Part shown: positions 62,329 to 64,000 of the stretch, one piece after another
How positions within the stretch are numbered: position 1 is the stretch's first letter
Layout: each line of letters starts with the position of its first letter
Assembly: GCF_014356525.2 (NCBI RefSeq)
Contig: NC_052515.1
Span: 25,718,065 to 25,782,064, forward strand
Direction of reading: 5' to 3'
Origin: Nilaparvata lugens
Taxonomy: Eukaryota; Arthropoda; Insecta; Hemiptera; Delphacidae
DNA length: 64,000 bases
Made by a program: the position numbers and the translations under genes
The notes under the pieces: generated by a model
Databases searched by the model: none
What the model was told of the DNA's origin: nothing
What the model saw: the letters and a program-made list of their open reading frames with translations, nothing else

Positions 62329-64000
62329 CTGAAATACAGACAACATTAGAATTTGAACACAAAATCACAACTAATTGAAAACTCTATTGATAGGATATTG
62401 ACGGGGTTTTTCCTAAAAAATAAATTAAACAAAATCGGTTGATGCAAATGTTATACTATTCTAACAAGAATCTTATAAATACATATTTCTAAATCATAAA
62501 AGAAAAAATTAACTTCATCAATTAATCTTACAAGCACCTATTTGCAAATGGATAAGACATTTATAATAATATTTTCAAATGGAATATCATTAAATTAACA
62601 GATTTTAATTTGAATTCTAGGGTAATCATTTTGAACTTACTGATATTGAAAAATGCAATTTATTTTCATCTGAATAGAATATTTATTATTCAGAAAATAA
62701 GGGTAAATAACAATGAATTTACTGAGGACGAAACTTGGCGATATTTGAATCTCTAATGGAGTGGAAGTTTTTGAATGGTGGGCATTTTTCACCTTTCTGT
62801 AGGATTTGGAGTTCTTAATTCATCTGAACATAAATGTACAATAAACAATATATATTATATATTAGCATATAACAGTATATATACAGAATGAAATATATAT
62901 TAGAGTTTTCAATGAATAATATAAGAAAATTTCATGGAAATATGCATTAAACAATAAGAAAAAATTTTGAGGAAAAAAATGAAATATTTTTGGACCCAAT
63001 GGATGCGTTTTCTTGAACATTCAAATGATATTGAATAAGTATATAATATTATGTGTATGAATAACAATTATTAATAAATAATAACGCATACTGGTAAGGT
63101 ACGGATTGTATTGGATATATTAATAAGGAACATTCCTGGAACCAAGCAAATATTATTATTAAAAATCATACATTCTAAAGGAATAGGGTTATTTACAAGA
63201 AATTACTTATGCGTCAATATAAAAAGTAATAATTCATTGATTAAAAAAAAAAAAAAAACTAGATTACGTTGAGAATTTAACAAATAGCCTGTCAGAATAC
63301 CTGACAAGGTACGCTGGTAATATAGGCACTCTGACAAGTTTGTGAGTAGAATGGATGGTCAAATTGATATTGAAATACTGGAGGAATGAGATTTATTGAG
63401 GGTTTCAAAAACTGCAAGACTATTAACATGATTATGAAGAACAAATAATGGTGTGCGAAAGATATTTTTCTACAAATAAAAGCTTGGACTCAAACAAGAT
63501 ATAGATTAAAGATACAGGAATACAAGGATACTATAAATACATGCAGGAGGTTTAAACATTGAGAAGTCAACAGATAGAGAAAAATAAAAGTTTAATAAGG
63601 AAAGTTAAACCGAAATACCGGATTCATTTTAGATCCTCCTAGAATGAACGAAACAATTCCAACAAACAATTCATAAACAATTATAGGCGGAGTAAATAAA
63701 CAGAGAAATATTTCAGTAGAATTGTGGTGTAACAAATCCCATGAAACAAGTTTCTCATTATTATTCATTTTGTAAACGAACTAATAATATAAATATGAGA
63801 CAGTATGACTTAGTGTGAGTACCACTTTGTACCACGATGGTAACCACTTTGATGAAAATATTTTAATATTGTATTCTGTACTGTATAACAATATCTTGTA
63901 CCATGAGTTACATTGTTACATCGAAATTCTACTGTATTTCTAGGTTTCAAGTAAGCAATTTTATTTTGTTAATATTTCAAGTCAATAAGTTCTACAAAAC
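62329..64000. other. intron upstream of exon 1, nothing recognised
   Basis: AT-rich. I searched the minus strand for cadherin-like exons and saw none. There is an A-run at 63243-63258. Confidence 0.5.

Noticed and set aside
697..62328. Assignment to Fat (ft) or Dachsous
   Set aside because: The order of signature segments and degenerate linkers matches FAT1-3/Fat-like. Dachsous and Fat proper differ in repeat number and motifs.

Overview
This window is nuclear DNA from an insect. It has AT-rich introns with GT-AG borders, a very long multi-exon metazoan cadherin gene, many foldback and TIR elements, and an env-bearing gypsy-class retroelement. The repeat families look like those of hemipterans, planthoppers in particular. 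That is recollection from sequence, not a database result, so the species is left open.

One host gene fills the window. It is encoded on the minus strand, and I resolve 28 coding exons from 62328 down to 697 (6,336 coding bases, about 2,112 codons). Splice phases agree at every junction once two single-base frame breaks are allowed for (exon 6 near 53360, exon 11 near 39273-39290). The protein is a run of about 21 extracellular cadherin repeats. Repeat order, the positions of degenerate calcium linkers and signature segments match the FAT1/FAT2/FAT3 class, so I call it the insect Fat-like cadherin (Drosophila kugelei/fat2). The segment corresponds to roughly repeats 12-32 of 34. The start codon and N-terminal repeats lie beyond base 64000. 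The last repeats, LamG/EGF domains, membrane segment and cytoplasmic tail lie below base 1.

The introns hold almost only mobile DNA. Intron 6 (44569-53231) carries an errantivirus-like element on the plus strand, about 46.1-52.8 kb. It has a lysine-tRNA primer site, gag, a canonical -1 slippery heptamer, protease, RT, RNase H, integrase, and a baculovirus-F-like envelope with a furin-type site. Pol is broken by four same-direction frame changes, env has an in-frame stop just before its membrane segment, and I find no 3' LTR. Other introns contain a Helitron with TC/CTAG ends, two mariner-type elements with transposase remnants, a Harbinger-like and a hAT-like MITE, several palindromic MITE families, tRNA-related SINEs, LINE relics, tandem arrays, and long CT-rich tracts (transcript sense) beside exons.

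Two patterns stand out in the host gene. First, at least eight exons have extra, usually decayed copies of their own splice junction in the neighbouring intron, in the same orientation. One copy, beside exon 5, is exactly 90 bp upstream, keeps an acceptor AG and is open in frame, giving a plausible alternative 3' splice site. Second, exons 15-27 are thirteen consecutive symmetric phase 1-1 exons, and a 24-nt in-frame candidate microexon lies in the 7.3-kb intron 15.
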